NCBI GenBank assembly: GCA_015039365.1
Contig: WION01000232.1
Coordinates: 1 to 64,000 of the forward strand
Origin: Amanita rubescens
Lineage: Eukaryota; Basidiomycota; Agaricomycetes; Agaricales; Amanitaceae
Length of the DNA stretch: 64,000 nt
Direction: 5' to 3'
The notes under the pieces were generated by a model that saw only the letters and a list, made by a program, of their open reading frames with translations, was not told the origin of the DNA and did not search any database. Shown here piece by piece: positions 21,969-33,957 of this stretch. Made by a program: the position numbers and the translations under genes. The first letter of the stretch is position 1; each line of letters begins with the position of its first letter.

Positions 21969-24900
21969 GTGGGACTCATGACAGTGGATGAAATCCCAGA
22001 AATATCAGATCCAACTCTCGATATATCTTATGTAACAGTACAATCTATTTCAAAACGAAGATTATCTGTCCCTATCAAAGTTGAAACTGAAAACGATACT
22101 GAAAACCTCATTGCCCTTATCGACTGCGGAGCCGAAGGGATATTTATCGACAAAAGGATAGCACACAAATGGAGAAAACGAAAAACTCCACGACCAATCA
22201 GAGTTTATAACGTCGATGGCACCATAAACAAAGAAGGAGAAATTGATGAACAATGTCTAATCACCTTCGAAATGAACGGAAAACGCATGACCGAATGGTT
22301 TTACGTATCAGCAATAGGAAAACAAACGATTATACTGGGGCTTCCTTGGCTAGAGAAGCATAACCCTGACGTAAATTGGAGAGAAAAGACTCTAGAGTTC
22401 CGAGACTCTGAACAGGACAAGATCAAGGCATCACTTCGGAGCATCTGTCAACAGATTGACAGAATAGCTATGCCTGAATGGGAAGAAGATCTCGTCATCG
22501 GATATTTGATGTCACACAAAGGATCACAGACGACAGATCACGGATGGAACACGCGTACATTTGAGGATATAGGAAGCTGGTCAGAAGACGAATACGACCA
22601 AGTAACTATCGCACGATATACACCAGCTCAACAAATGGAACACAAATACCATCAAACAGAGGAGGTTTACACGCTCCCTCCTGAATACTCGGCATGGAAA
22701 GATGTATTTGAGAAAAAAGCAAGTGAACGATTCCCAGAAAGCCAATCTTGGGATCACCAGATAGAACTTCGCGATGATTTCATACCAAAAAGAGGAAAAA
22801 TCTATCCCTTATCTCCAAAACAGCAGAACACACTGGATGAATGGATTAAAGAACACGTCGAAAAAGGCTACATCAGACCATCGAAATCACCGCAGGCATC
22901 ACCTTTCTTCTTTGTAGAAAAGAAAGAAGCACAAAAATTACGACCCTGCCAAGATTATCGATATTTGAACGAATATACTAAACCAAACGCATATCCACTA
23001 CCTCTTATCTCCGATCTTATGATCAAACTCAAAGATTCGGAATACTTTACGAAACTGGACATCCGATGGGGATATAATAACGTTCAAATCAAGGAATCTG
23101 ACAGATGGAAAGCCGCCTTTATCACCAATCGAGGTTTATTTGAACCTAATGTCATGTTCTTTGGATTACGAAATTCACCAGCAACGTTTCAAGCTATGAT
23201 GGACGATTATTTCAGGGATTTTACAGAAAAAGGATGGCTCGTCATCTACATGGATGACATGCTAATACACGCACGCACTAAAGAAGAACTCGAGATTCAA
23301 ACAAAACAAGTACTTGAACGATTACAGAAACACGATCTTTACCTCAAGCTTGAAAAGTGTAAATTCGCTGCCAAAGAAGTTGATTTTCTAGGCACCGTCA
23401 TATCCAAAAACACAATAAAAATGGACCCGATCAAACTTGCCGGAATCAGGGACTGGCCAACCCCTTCTACCGTTAAACAAGTTAGATCCTTTTTAGGATT
23501 CGGAAATTACTATTGAAGGTTTATTTTCGGATTCGCCCACCTTGCACGACCCCTGCATGACCTAACAAAGAAAAACAAACTATGGACATGGACCGCAGAA
23601 TGCCAAGTCGCATTTGATCTATTAAAAGAATGCTTCACATCCGCACCTGTCTTAATGATGCCCAATGTTAACAAACCCTTTATTCTACAAATGGATGCAT
23701 CAGACCGCGCTATCGGAGCAGTTCTCATGCAGAAAGATGACAATGGCGACTTACACCCATGCGGATATCTATCCCATGCTTTAACACCGACTGAAACACG
23801 ATGGCAAATCTACGACCGAGAGTTATTCGCCATTTACTACGCTCTTTACAACGAATGGAGATACCTACTTGAAGGAGCAGAACACCCTGTCATTATTCAC
23901 TGCGACCACAAGAATCTACTCTACTATCGAGAACCACAACGTCTTACGAACCGCCAAGCACGATGGTGGAACGACTTGTCTCGATTTAATATTAAATTAA
24001 CCCACGTCCCTGGAGCAAAACTAATAATAGCGGATACTCTATCCCGCCGACCCGATCATATGACAAAAGACGAACCAGAAGAGTTAATAACGATGCTCCC
24101 AAAAGAACTCTTTGTTCGCACAATCGCCGAAGATCTCCGTGACAGAGCAATAGAAATAACTGTCAAAGACGAATTTGCTCAATCAATCAAGAAATGTCTA
24201 AAAGAAAAAGGAACACCACCTTTACGCACTGCCCTTTCTGACTGGACCCTTGACGATGAATTAATCCTGTACAAAGGGAAATCTTTCATTCCCCCTGATG
24301 CCGATCTTTGCTGAGATATTATTAGAGATTTTCATGAATCACCAACAAGCGGACACCCCGGTTTCTTCAAAACACTCGCCTTATTAAAGGAATATTACTG
24401 CATGTCAACAAATGAAATCAAATACACACCCTACTGCCGCACCTCTGATGCCAATCAAGTCTCACGCACACCGACCCTTTCAACAAATAACTATGGATTT
24501 CATAACCGATTTACCCACAAGTAACGGTTTTGATTCTATCTTTATCGTGGTCGATCAAGGACTTACAAAGGGAGTAATTCTCATGCCTTGTAATAAAACT
24601 ATCACTGCCGACGAAACCGCCGACCTCTACATTCGGAATGTATTCAAAAACTTCGGTTTACCCGACATCATGATCTCTGATCGAGGACCACAGTTCGCAT
24701 CACATGTCTTTAACGGCATAATGGACTCATTAAAGATCAAACACAAAATGAGTACCGCCTTCCATCCACAGACTGATGGACAAACGGAGCGATATAACGC
24801 CGAATTAGAAGCTTATCTCTGAATATTCTGTGCCTATGAACCAGATACTTGGAACAAGATGATACCAATAGCACAATTCGCGCATAATTCACGCACTCAT

Positions 24901-25524
24901 GAAGCATTGAAACAATCGCCCTTTCAATTGATGTATGGAACATCCCTGGTTGCACTTCCCCTTGTCTCAAATAAGACAAATACACCAACCGCCGATAACC
25001 GCATCAACTCCTTGTTCCGCGCACGAGAAGAAGCACTCGCCGCACATGATCTAGCACGAGCTAAGATGATGGAGAGAACAACGAGAAAGACTAAACCGTT
25101 CAAAGTCAATGACAAAGTATGGTTAGAGTCTAGGAACCTGAAGATTCCTTATCAGAGCAGAAAGCTCGCACCTAAACGAGAAGGTCCCTTTTCCATTAAA
25201 GAAGTCTTAGGACCAGTAACATATCGTCTCACACTACCAAGACAATGGAAAATTCATAACGTATTCCACGCCGCCTTACTAACGCCGTTCAAAGAAACTT
25301 CCTTTCATGGAACAATGGAAACGAGGCCCCCTCCCGATCTAATCGAAGGAGAACAAGAATACGAAGTAGAAGCACTGCTTGCACATCGCAAGTTTAGAGG
25401 GAAATTACAATTCCTTGTAAAGTGGAAAGGCTATGACACCAGCGAAAACACATGGGAACCAGAAAATAACTTGACGCATATGGAAGACCTCCTTCTAGAA
25501 TATAAAAGACGAAGGAAACTCTGA
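21969..25524 (+). pseudogene. pol: Gypsy pol with chromodomain
   Basis: Aspartic protease motif LIDCGAEG lies near 22110. Reverse transcriptase follows, with KLDIRWGYNNVQI and the catalytic YMDD near 23250. A TGA at 23514 falls in the conserved GNYY(R)RF. RNase H (IQMDASDRAIGAVL-like, YDRE) is at 23655-24060. A TGA at 24312 precedes the HHCC region, which has lost some twenty codons and changes frame near 24400. The integrase core has D, D and E in [18 protein letters not shown] and [19 protein letters not shown] at 24820 follows EAYL. The chromodomain (LVKWKGYDTSENTWEPENNL) ends the polyprotein. All three stops fit CGA to TGA change. Confidence 0.9.
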
Positions 25525-25556
25525 GATGTCATCCACATACCAAGTTACTATGCAGA

Positions 25557-25949
25557 ATGGAAACGACACCACCGACGCCGTTCAGCACTTCCCTTGGTCC
25601 GAATTTTATGCTGGGGAGACCACCGACACCCGAGTCACCACTTCCGCTGGGCCCCACCGACCTCGACTCGTTCTTCATACCACCGACACCGACGAAGAAG
25701 ACGCTGACCCGAACGACTTCATTGATGTTTCCCACAGATCTCCCGATCAAACCTCGTCTCAGACGATCCCGGTCACTCCCACCAAAACCCAGGAAACCCA
25801 CCACGGAACATCAGAAACTCTGGCTGTACCTGGACGAATTACGGAAGATCGCAATAGCCGACCGATCCCACCTAGAAACGCTGAAGACATTAGCATTACC
25901 TTACATAGAGAGACGGTACTTGCCGGTGAAACAACGCAAGAGAGGCTGA
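25557..25949 (+). CDS. Gypsy extra ORF-A, proline-rich, unknown
   Basis: A 130-residue frame starts 32 bp after the end of pol. It is rich in Pro, Thr and Ser (PPTPTKKTLTRT), then basic (RLRRSRSLPPKPRKP), and ends with a helical-looking LYLDELRKIAIADRSHLETL segment. A 174-codon frame (25526-26050) overlaps it in another frame. I prefer the 130-residue frame for its ordered composition, but either could be by chance. No known domain recognised. Confidence 0.4.
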   Translation: METTPPTPFSTSLGPNFMLGRPPTPESPLPLGPTDLDSFFIPPTPTKKTLTRTTSLMFPTDLPIKPRLRRSRSLPPKPRKPTTEHQKLWLYLDELRKIAIADRSHLETLKTLALPYIERRYLPVKQRKRG

Positions 25950-26071
25950 CTTGGGGTGCAGCCTCCGAGATGCGATGCGGCCGGCGAGTTCGGCAGCACC
26001 GAAAGGTGCTCGTCCGAGCTCGGTCGCACTTGTTGAGCTCGGAAAGTTGATGCGCAGTGCGGGGGAGAAGA

Positions 26072-26347
26072 AGATCTATAAAACTAACTACGACAGGGTA
26101 TATAAACTACATGCCTCGTGTGCTACGTGTGTAATACGGTCCGAAACGTATCCGATACCGAGTCTCGGAGCTCCGATCCGAGGTTCCGAGTCTCGGAAGC
26201 TTGAGCGAGGGTTTCGGCAAGGTTTGAGTATCGATTCCAGCATAGCCGGAATCGATACGTTACACCGGTCACGCTTCGACTCAATCTCATAACGAACCTA
26301 TTCGAGGCAACAACCAGAGTCACGGTACAGATGGGACTAACCGCGAT
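26072..26347 (+). promoter_or_regulatory. Possible internal promoter before gypsy ORF-B
   Basis: Two TATA-like boxes (TCTATAAAAC at 26075-26084, GTATATAAAC at 26099-26108) are followed by structured DNA. CCGAGTCTCGG occurs twice (26159-26169, 26187-26197). A perfect 11-bp hairpin, GTATCGATTCC at 26228-26238 and GGAATCGATAC at 26248-26258, lies 90 bp before the ORF-B start. Separate transcription of ORF-B is inferred. Confidence 0.4.
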
Positions 26348-27625
26348 ATGGCTGGCTCCATCATACAAACCACCCCCGATCTCTATTTCAGTTATCACGG
26401 AATTACTACTTACACCAAGGTTAGAGACCGCGTCACTCTGATCTGTAACGCCGCTAGATTACAAGTCGACATCTTTGACCAAGAAAGGATAGCTCGAGTC
26501 TGGCGACTCCTCATGGATTTCCGAACCGCCACTACCCTTGCCGGTCAAGCCCGAGATCAGTACAACTATCACTGTGCCGACTTAATCGAAACGTTTGTGA
26601 ACGTTACGTCACTATACTGGGAAGACGTTCATCCGAAAGGAGGAAATCTAGATCAACTGGCGATAGATCTATTACGACGACTTCTCACAGCTGACGTCGA
26701 GCGCTATATCATCCTTGCTATAGAAAGCATCGACGATCAAAGGTTTGGACTAAAAATACAACCTCACGATCAGAATAACCGCATCGCTGTCAACCATTGG
26801 TTTCGCGCTACCGAAGCTACACCCGACCGACACCGAGCAACTAGATGCATTATGGAGACAGATCGTAAATCGAGAGAAATCTGGTGCCTCACCGGAAAGA
26901 TCCGAGATCTCTTGTCCAGTATCCAAGGAGACACAGAATGGACCACAGCCGAATTCGCAGATGGAGTTCCCTTGCATCAACTCACTAGCGACCACATTGC
27001 GCAGATCAATAATGCGATCAGCGATCTCGATCTTCATCGCCGAATCCGTACAACAGGCGATCTCATTGAGGAAGAACCGAAACGAGATAAGAAGGCTCCT
27101 CCTCCTCCTCAATCCACATCACCCCCAACCACCACCGTTATTCGCCACGGAGTCTGGAATATTCCTGTCCCCACTACTCGACGAAACGACTCTCCGCCTT
27201 CTCGACGACCTACGACCCGCAGTATGACTAATGCCGCCAACCAATGCCCCCACCACTACAACCGCTGCATTCACTGCCGAGGTAAACATGCCTCTGAGGA
27301 TCACCATCTCGCTACTACAATTCCTCCTGTGTCTACTCTATCTACACGCGCTCCCACGCGCCGACACGATCCGACACCCGGTCCTTCCACTAAGAAGAAA
27401 GGACGTTCTCGAGCTACCACAGATACCGCCAATACCCCCGCTTCCACTAGCCGCTGCCCTCATCAGCCGAAGAAGAAGGGAAAGAAGAAGGCACACCACG
27501 CGTCACAGTGTCAGGCATGTGTCAATGGACGACAGTGCGACGGAGCCGACGACGACGCCTGCGACCTTTATGGTGACTACGGCTATCAGCACGACGACGT
27601 CGCCATGCACAACATGAACACTTGA
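26348..27625 (+). CDS. Gypsy extra ORF-B, 425 residues, Gag-like layout
   Basis: An uninterrupted frame lies between pol and the 3' LTR, the place of env in env-bearing elements. There is no signal peptide or membrane segment. The first 235 residues look helical (for example VRDRVTLICNAARLQVDIF). A Pro-rich basic linker follows (KKAPPPPQSTSPPTTT). The C-terminal third has Cys/His clusters, including CIHCRGKHASEDHH (C-x2-C-x3-H-x4-H), and ends with CQACVNGRQC and acidic residues. This resembles the arrangement of a Gag protein with knuckles rather than an envelope. It has no stop, unlike gag and pol of the same copy. Not recognised as a named family. Confidence 0.6.
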   Translation: MAGSIIQTTPDLYFSYHGITTYTKVRDRVTLICNAARLQVDIFDQERIARVWRLLMDFRTATTLAGQARDQYNYHCADLIETFVNVTSLYWEDVHPKGGNLDQLAIDLLRRLLTADVERYIILAIESIDDQRFGLKIQPHDQNNRIAVNHWFRATEATPDRHRATRCIMETDRKSREIWCLTGKIRDLLSSIQGDTEWTTAEFADGVPLHQLTSDHIAQINNAISDLDLHRRIRTTGDLIEEEPKRDKKAPPPPQSTSPPTTTVIRHGVWNIPVPTTRRNDSPPSRRPTTRSMTNAANQCPHHYNRCIHCRGKHASEDHHLATTIPPVSTLSTRAPTRRHDPTPGPSTKKKGRSRATTDTANTPASTSRCPHQPKKKGKKKAHHASQCQACVNGRQCDGADDDACDLYGDYGYQHDDVAMHNMNT

Positions 27626-27665
27626 ATGTTTTGTTGTTGCGGTCAACAACGTAGGGGAGAGCTAG

Positions 27666-28116
27666 TGTTACAACACGGTACGGACTCCCATATTATGCTT
27701 ACATGACACGTCGGACATGTTTATTTTCTTATGCATACCTTATTCGTCGTCCCCCTTATGCTTGATTCATACGGACTAACTCGTTCCCTTTCTTATACCA
27801 TCCCTTGTTCCACATATGACGCCGTCCTTGTACTTACTTTCGTACTTACCATTATTCATTAATTAGTACGTCTCATTGTACTTGCTAGTATAAATACCGC
27901 ATGTATTCTAGAGTCGAACCCTAAGTTCGACTTAGCTGTTTATTGTCATCTGGCAATATAACCTTACTCTTAACTCATCTACCACAATCGTCCTCAGATC
28001 CTAAGTCAACGTCTTGACTTAGTATTGAACTTATAATCTTAACGTTTGACTTAAGACTTGTAATCGTGACTAGAGTTGCCGCTGCAACTTAGGTTGAGAT
28101 TAACGAGTTCGTAACA
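27666..28116 (+). repeat. Gypsy 3' LTR
   Basis: Same length as the 5' LTR, with three differences, each C/T or G/A at a CpG. Confidence 0.95.
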
Positions 28117-28729
28117 ACTATGACCCAGATGAATCGCCAACAAACATACAATCTAGTGCACCACCGGCTGCAGGCGGAGGGCCTGCATATTTACTTGGTC
28201 TTTGCGGAGAATCCGTCGTGCCTCGCAGTAGAAATATCCATGGGGAGCTTGACAATGTCTTTTCCTCAAATTCGGACAATGTGGGGCCAGCTCAGCCGCA
28301 TAACCTGTTCATCGACAACATGACCAACAACCTGGGAAATGCCGCGAGCGTGGGGCCGCTTACTACCCCCCACGATCTGCCACTTGGTGGGGAATCCACC
28401 TTCAACGTGCATGGTAATGAGGGTTCCCTGAGACATTTCATGTCAGTGACCTTTACCTTAGTAGCACAAGCGCAGCTGCAGGACTTGTTAAGCTTGGTCA
28501 TTGACAACATGGTCGACGACCCAGGAAATGCTACGAGCGAGGGGCATCAGTATGTACTTAACCCTCATAGCCTGCCGCTTGGTGGGGAAGCTGTGTTTGG
28601 TAGTGGGTCCCTTCGTGATACGTTTTATGCCAGTGACTTTTACTTTAATCCAGACAATGTGGCGCCAGCCCAGCCCAGCCACTCAATCATTGACATCAAC
28701 GTCAACAGAAGCCCTTTTCCATTCCCATA

Positions 28730-29136
28730 TGACGAAGAAGACAGGTCTACGCGAGAGCGTGTCCACAGCATGAGCAGGTGCAATAGCTTACCTATTGCGA
28801 TATGATCTTAGCACTACCCTTCGGCGTAGTAGTGATAGTAAGAGGAAGAGAATGGATTGTCCTATTCTACGATACAGGACAGGTTTATATACTAAGAGAG
28901 AACAAATATGTGTCTACATATGTGTAAGCGTATAGTATAGATGAGAAAGTATGGCGTGCTAAGCACACCATAAGATGTGACCATGAGTCTATCATGATGT
29001 CACCATGATATCATAATGAAGTCATTATGATGTCATCTCTATGTCATACATAAAGGATGACGCGAGCGATATGAGTAACATTGATTGTAGTCAATCAGTA
29101 GTTAATCATTCTATAAATATAATTCTATATTTAACA
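28730..29136 (-). repeat. Copia-1 3' LTR
   Basis: Bounded by TGACGAAG and TTAACA on the plus strand. It is rich in short inverted repeats, such as ATGGCGTGCTAAGCACACCAT and GCAATAG...CTATTGC. Confidence 0.95.
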
Positions 29137-29158
29137 CACCCCTTCGCTTAGATATCCT

Positions 29159-31079
29159 TTATTTAAAGTCTATAATGTTCTCATCATAGAAAGGATCTAT
29201 AGCAGATTCAAAATCGTCAATGAGATTTTCTAGAAGTTCCATCAACTTCTCATGTGATAGACGGTCTATTCCATCTAATTCAAGATCTTGCCAATCAAGA
29301 ATTAATTTCGTCAAATCACGAATTTCATCAGAATCCATCCTATCTGGTTTTCTGATTAAGGAATTTGTTGAAGTTGGATATTCTTCTAAAGAAAGTCCCA
29401 ATCGTTCTCTAAAGAATTTGACGTTTTCAAAGGATAAATTCTTAGTCATGAGATCCGCATTTTGTTCATTTGTTGGTATATATTTGAGGACTACCTTTTT
29501 AGTCTCGATCAACTCGCGAACGAAATGATAGCGAATATCAATGTGTTTGGAACGATGTTCTTGTGCAGGATTTTGTGCCCAAAATATAGCGCCTTGGTTA
29601 TCTACGCTAAGTAAGATGCTTTTAATGGGTGCACCTATTTCGTAAAATAGATTTTCAACCCATGCAATTTGTCTTGCAGCATCTGATAAAGATATGTATT
29701 CTGCTTCAGTCGAAGACAGAGCTACAGTCTTTTGTTTTCTACTCGTCCAAGCTACCGCACCACCAGCTAACATTAAGACATAACCGTTTATAGATCGTCG
29801 TGTATTACGATCAGCGGCCCAGTCAGCGTCAGCGTAGGCTCTAAATTTATTATTGCCTTTGGCACTATAAACGATTTTGACGTTTAAGGTATGAGCAATG
29901 TATTTGACTATATACAAGGCCTTTTGAATGTGTTCTTGGGACGGGTTTGATGAAAATTGGGACATCAAAATTACTGCATAGATTATATCAGGCCTAGTTC
30001 CTAAGGTGAGATATAGAAGGGATCCTATTATCTGTTGATAATAAGAACGTTCCTGTGGTGTGCATTCTCCTTCATTTTTTATAGGAGCATACCCAGCAGG
30101 TAACGGTGTGCGTACAGACTTGCAATCTTCAAGTCCAAATCGCTTAACAACCTTCAAGGCATAAGGACCTTGATCTATGACTAAGAATCCTAAATCACGG
30201 TTGTAATTGACTTGGATTCGTAAATACTCTTTGATCTTTCCAAGATCACGACATTCCCACATCTCCATAAATTTCTTTTTAATGGATGCGATGGTGGAAT
30301 CATCATTTCCCATAAAGAGTATATTGTCGACATACAATATGCATATCGTGATAGTATTCTTGCCTTTACGAACGTAAACGCCAGAATCAGACAAGCATCA
30401 TTCAAAATGTAATGATTTCAACGATTTATCAGCTTGTTTATTCCAGGCATATGATGCCTGTTTCAATCCATATATGGCTTTCCTCAGCCTATATACTTTA
30501 GATTCTTGTCCTTTTACAACGAAACCTTCTGGCTGGGCCATGTAAATATCTTCATCAAGATCGCCATATAAGAAGGCAGTTTTTACATCTAGGGCTTGTA
30601 TATCCCAGTTTTCAAGCACTGATGTGGCCAGAAGTATTTGGATTGTTTCATATCTCGCTACAGGCGAGAATGTTTCGTCGTAATCTAATCCGGGACGTTG
30701 ACTAAAACCTTTAGCTACGACGCGAGCTTTTTTGCAGTCCATCGGTTTTTAAGTCGAAAACCCAACGACATCTGATTAGGTTTCGTCCTTTTGGAAGATC
30801 AACTAACTCCCAAATATCTCTAGATTGAAGAGATTTAAATTCGTCATCCATTGCAATCTTCCATTGTTTATACAATTGAGGATTACTGGAGCGCATTTTA
30901 GATATATCTCTATAGTCATATGGAATGTTATCAACAAGGGGAACAGCCGCTTTTAGAAGGAAATGAAGGAATTCATTCCCAGATTCATTAATCATTCGAG
31001 TTAAATGATCATGTTCCGCAGATTTTAATTCAGACTTTAAAGCGAAGATTTCTTTGAGTAGAGAAGCAGATTCATTCAT
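29159..31079 (-). pseudogene. pol: Copia-1 reverse transcriptase and RNase H
   Basis: Minus strand. It begins with TMDDEFKSL-like sequence before the conserved WVFDLKTDG (frame ending 30711), then a one-base frame change leads to ARVVAKGFSQRPGLDYDETF (30742-30398). A TGA at 30397-30395 falls in HFE(stop)CLSDSGVYV. The catalytic motif is YVDN near 30330, so the second Asp is lost. RNase H follows (AYADADWAAD, LSSTEAEYISLS, TKHIDIRYHFVREL). The C-terminal 60 residues are acidic. Confidence 0.85.
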
Positions 31080-31149
31080 TCTATCAGGGTTCCTGTCTGC
31101 TGACGGTGGATCCTGAGTCGAAGAACTCGGAGTTTTATCTTTTAACTGC

Positions 31150-31900
31150 TCTCGTAAAGCTATCTCGCTTTTGCTGAATTTCTGCTTCTATTTGTGCAGG
31201 AGTTTTATCTCCATACGCGTTGTCTCTTTGTATCCCTTGGAATTGGAAAACGACCAGAACGGCGAGGACCTATTTGTACAGAGGGTGGACCAGGATCAGA
31301 TACGATCGGTGGAGGAGGTCTAGGTCTCTGAGCAAATTCTCTAAAACGATCTCTTTGACGTTGTTCAAATTGATCAAATTCTCGATCCGTCATAAATGGG
31401 TTTTCTATTTCATCACGATCTCTTTGATTCAAAGAGAAGGGATTATCTTCATCCATAGGACTACGAGGCGAAGGTGACCTAGATACATATGGTATCGGAG
31501 TTATAGGCCTAGAAGGAACAGGAGTCTCCTCTTTTATTTGTGGAGAGGGAGTACGTCTAAAGGGTTCAGGAGTTTTACGTTTCTTAAACATATCACTCAT
31601 TTGACGTTTGAATTGATCTCGTAAACGAGACTGTTTATCAATTCCTTGACCCTTTTTCCAATCATCGCGTTGTCTACGATAATTGTCACGTCTTTCTTGT
31701 TCTCTTTCTTCCCTTTGCCTTCGGATATTATCATCCAAAAAATCTCTTCGACGATCGGCAAATTCATCACCGTCATCATCATCGTTTGAATCATCAGAAG
31801 GGTCTGACTGCTGTCGATCAGGAGATGCACCCCTTCGATCCAAACTTGGTGAGCGTCTACGGCTTCGGAGAACGTCTACGGTTCTCTGGGAGTAAGTCAT
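31150..31900 (-). pseudogene. Copia-1 linker between integrase and reverse transcriptase
   Basis: A 231-codon frame (31900-31205) rich in Arg, Asp, Glu and Pro (DDWKKGQGIDKQSRLRDQFK). It starts at an imperfect 18/19-nt duplication (CCGTAGACG) that shifts the frame relative to the integrase. A further frame change near 31170 links it to the reverse transcriptase segment. Confidence 0.6.
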
Positions 31901-33957
31901 CTAAATCCAAATTTTGTGGAGGGCGGTTAGGTTCCTCTTGAGGAATCGCCTCCCAGATCGGACCAAGATCTTCAGTAATTATATCTGCAGTCTTTCCTTT
32001 GCGCGGAAACCTGTTTTCAAAGAATGTAGCCTGGGAGGATATGACCAGTGTGTTTGTCGACGTCATGAACCTATAGCCTTTGGTTCCTGATTCATATCCT
32101 ACAAAAGTGCATAAAACGGATTTCTCGGACAGCTTATCCGGTCTCCGTTGATCAGGGATAAATACCCAGGCTTCACATCCAAATACTCGAAAGTATGATA
32201 CGTCTGGTTTTTTATTAAGAAGATTTTCCAGAGGGGTCTTCCATTTAGTCCGTTTTAGGGGAGTGCGGTTGTACACATGCACAGCCGTTCTGAATGAGAA
32301 CTCCCACCAAGATTTCGGACATCCTGCGTCTAATCGCATAGCCTCAGCTTTGTCTGACAAAGTCTGATTCATGCGTTCAACGCGACCATTTTGTTGTGGG
32401 GTGTAAGGAGCTGTCTGTTGATGTTTAATTCCTTTGGATTTAAGGAATTCTTCAAAGGCTTTATTTACAAATTCCCCCCCTCGATCAGAACGGAGGTGAG
32501 AAATAGGTTGTTTAGAATCTACAAACTCATTATACCAACCGGTAAAATATTCTAGAGTTTGATCTTTGGTTTTTAATAAACCAATCCACGTATACGAGGT
32601 GAAATCGTCAACGATAACACCAATATATTTGTATTTGTGGTAAGATATGGCCGGTACGGTCATAAGATCCATATGGAGTAACTCAAAAGGACGAGTAGCT
32701 CTCTTTGAAGACAGTTTATAAGGTTTTGCCTTCATTTTGCCTTTTAGACAACCTTCACAACGTAGTTTTCCTTCTGGAAGTGTAACTTCTTTCCATCCAT
32801 TGACATTTAACGGTATCTTCGAAAAGACTTCATTAGATGGATGACCAAAACGTTTATGCCAGGTTTCGTAGTCTAATAATTTTTCTATAGACTCTGCGTT
32901 TGGTTTCTTTGTCGGTCTTCCAAGAATTAATTTTGAATTCCTGTTGGCTAAGCCAGGACCGGAAACCAGTGTAGGATTCATTATAATAATCCTACCTCGA
33001 GCGTAAACTAATGTATCATCGGGCATAAGATAATGTCCTTCGATACACGTTCTACCCGAGTCTGTAAAGGAAAAGACTACCATCTTTTCATCTTGTTTAC
33101 AAGTTAATCCTTGTCGGATCAATCTACCGTTTGAAATCAAGCAGTGCAGTTGCTCGTGGCATATAAAGGACAGGGAAGAGCTTTACGAGTGTTGTTTCCC
33201 CTGTGGATAACTTGTGTTCAAGAATAACTGTGCCAAGTCCCTCAAGATGATCTAAACCATTAGCAGTTTTAACACTGTGGTTTTCATTTGCAGGAAATTC
33301 TCTGTATTCAGAGAAGTCTTTCCTACTAAAGGTAAAGTGATCAGATGCACCGGAGTCACACATCCATAGTGTATCTCCAGTACGTTTCTCAACACATTCC
33401 GGACAGGGACATGTCGGATGTACTTTATCCTTAAATTTTCTTTTATTGACCGCTAAACATGTAAAAGGTTTCTTAAACATGTTACCAATATTATATGATC
33501 GTTCGATCATATTTGCATTATAAATGGCAGTATCACACGACTTATCTCTTATGAGGCAGTTTTCGTCTAAATTTTCTTTATAATTTATACTATCATATAG
33601 TACAGATTGTTCAAAGAAGGAATTTATAGTACGACGATGATGTCCCAATTTAGGGAACACCATTTTCATCGCTGCCTCTATAAAGAGAAAGTTAGCCATT
33701 TCCAGCTTCTTAATGGTTTCATACCATTGTTCGCCGTTATCTTCATAGTAATAATCGTCATAATATAGTTCAGCTTCCTGATCTATATCCATATTTTTAT
33801 AATCGATATCGTCTGACGATATCCCCATTCCTCGGTTCGATTTATAGGACTCAAAGTCCTGTTCGTCCTTTTCTCTTTGTTTGCCTTTGCTAGAGCCGGC
33901 AACTGGCTCAGTGATGTCATAAGGCCCAATACGGGTGACGGTATGTGCAGAACTCAT
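31857..33957 (-). pseudogene. pol: Copia-1 protease and integrase
   Basis: The protease motif CDSGASDHFT lies near 33350. Upstream, CPCPECVEKRTGDTLW is Cys-rich. A one-base frameshift near 33130 joins it to the pre-integrase (WHKRFGHPSNEVF, CEGCLKGKMKAKPY) and the integrase core (DLMTVP, LRSDRGGEFVNKAFEEFL, PQQNGRVERMNQTL). The core catalytic D, D and E are in place. Confidence 0.85.

Larger units (their letters stand above)
19685..28116 (+). mobile_element. Full-length Ty3/gypsy chromovirus
   Basis: An 8.4-kb element with 451-bp LTRs and a 5-bp target duplication ACTAT (19680-19684 and 28117-28121). The order is gag, protease, reverse transcriptase, RNase H, integrase and chromodomain, followed by two extra ORFs. 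The LTRs differ at three sites only (19791/27772, 19861/27842, 19967/27948), all CpG transitions. Gag and pol carry five in-frame TGA stops, at least two frameshifts and a small deletion, so this copy is dead. It sits just before the 3' splice site of intron 1 of ZF-6. Confidence 0.95.

Noticed and set aside
25526..26050. 174-codon frame after gypsy pol
   Set aside because: Overlaps the 130-codon frame almost wholly; its composition looks like an out-of-frame reading of the Pro-rich ORF.
26348..27625. Envelope protein in the gypsy element
   Set aside because: Position fits, but no signal peptide, membrane segment or fusion-like region; the C terminus is Cys/His-rich and basic.
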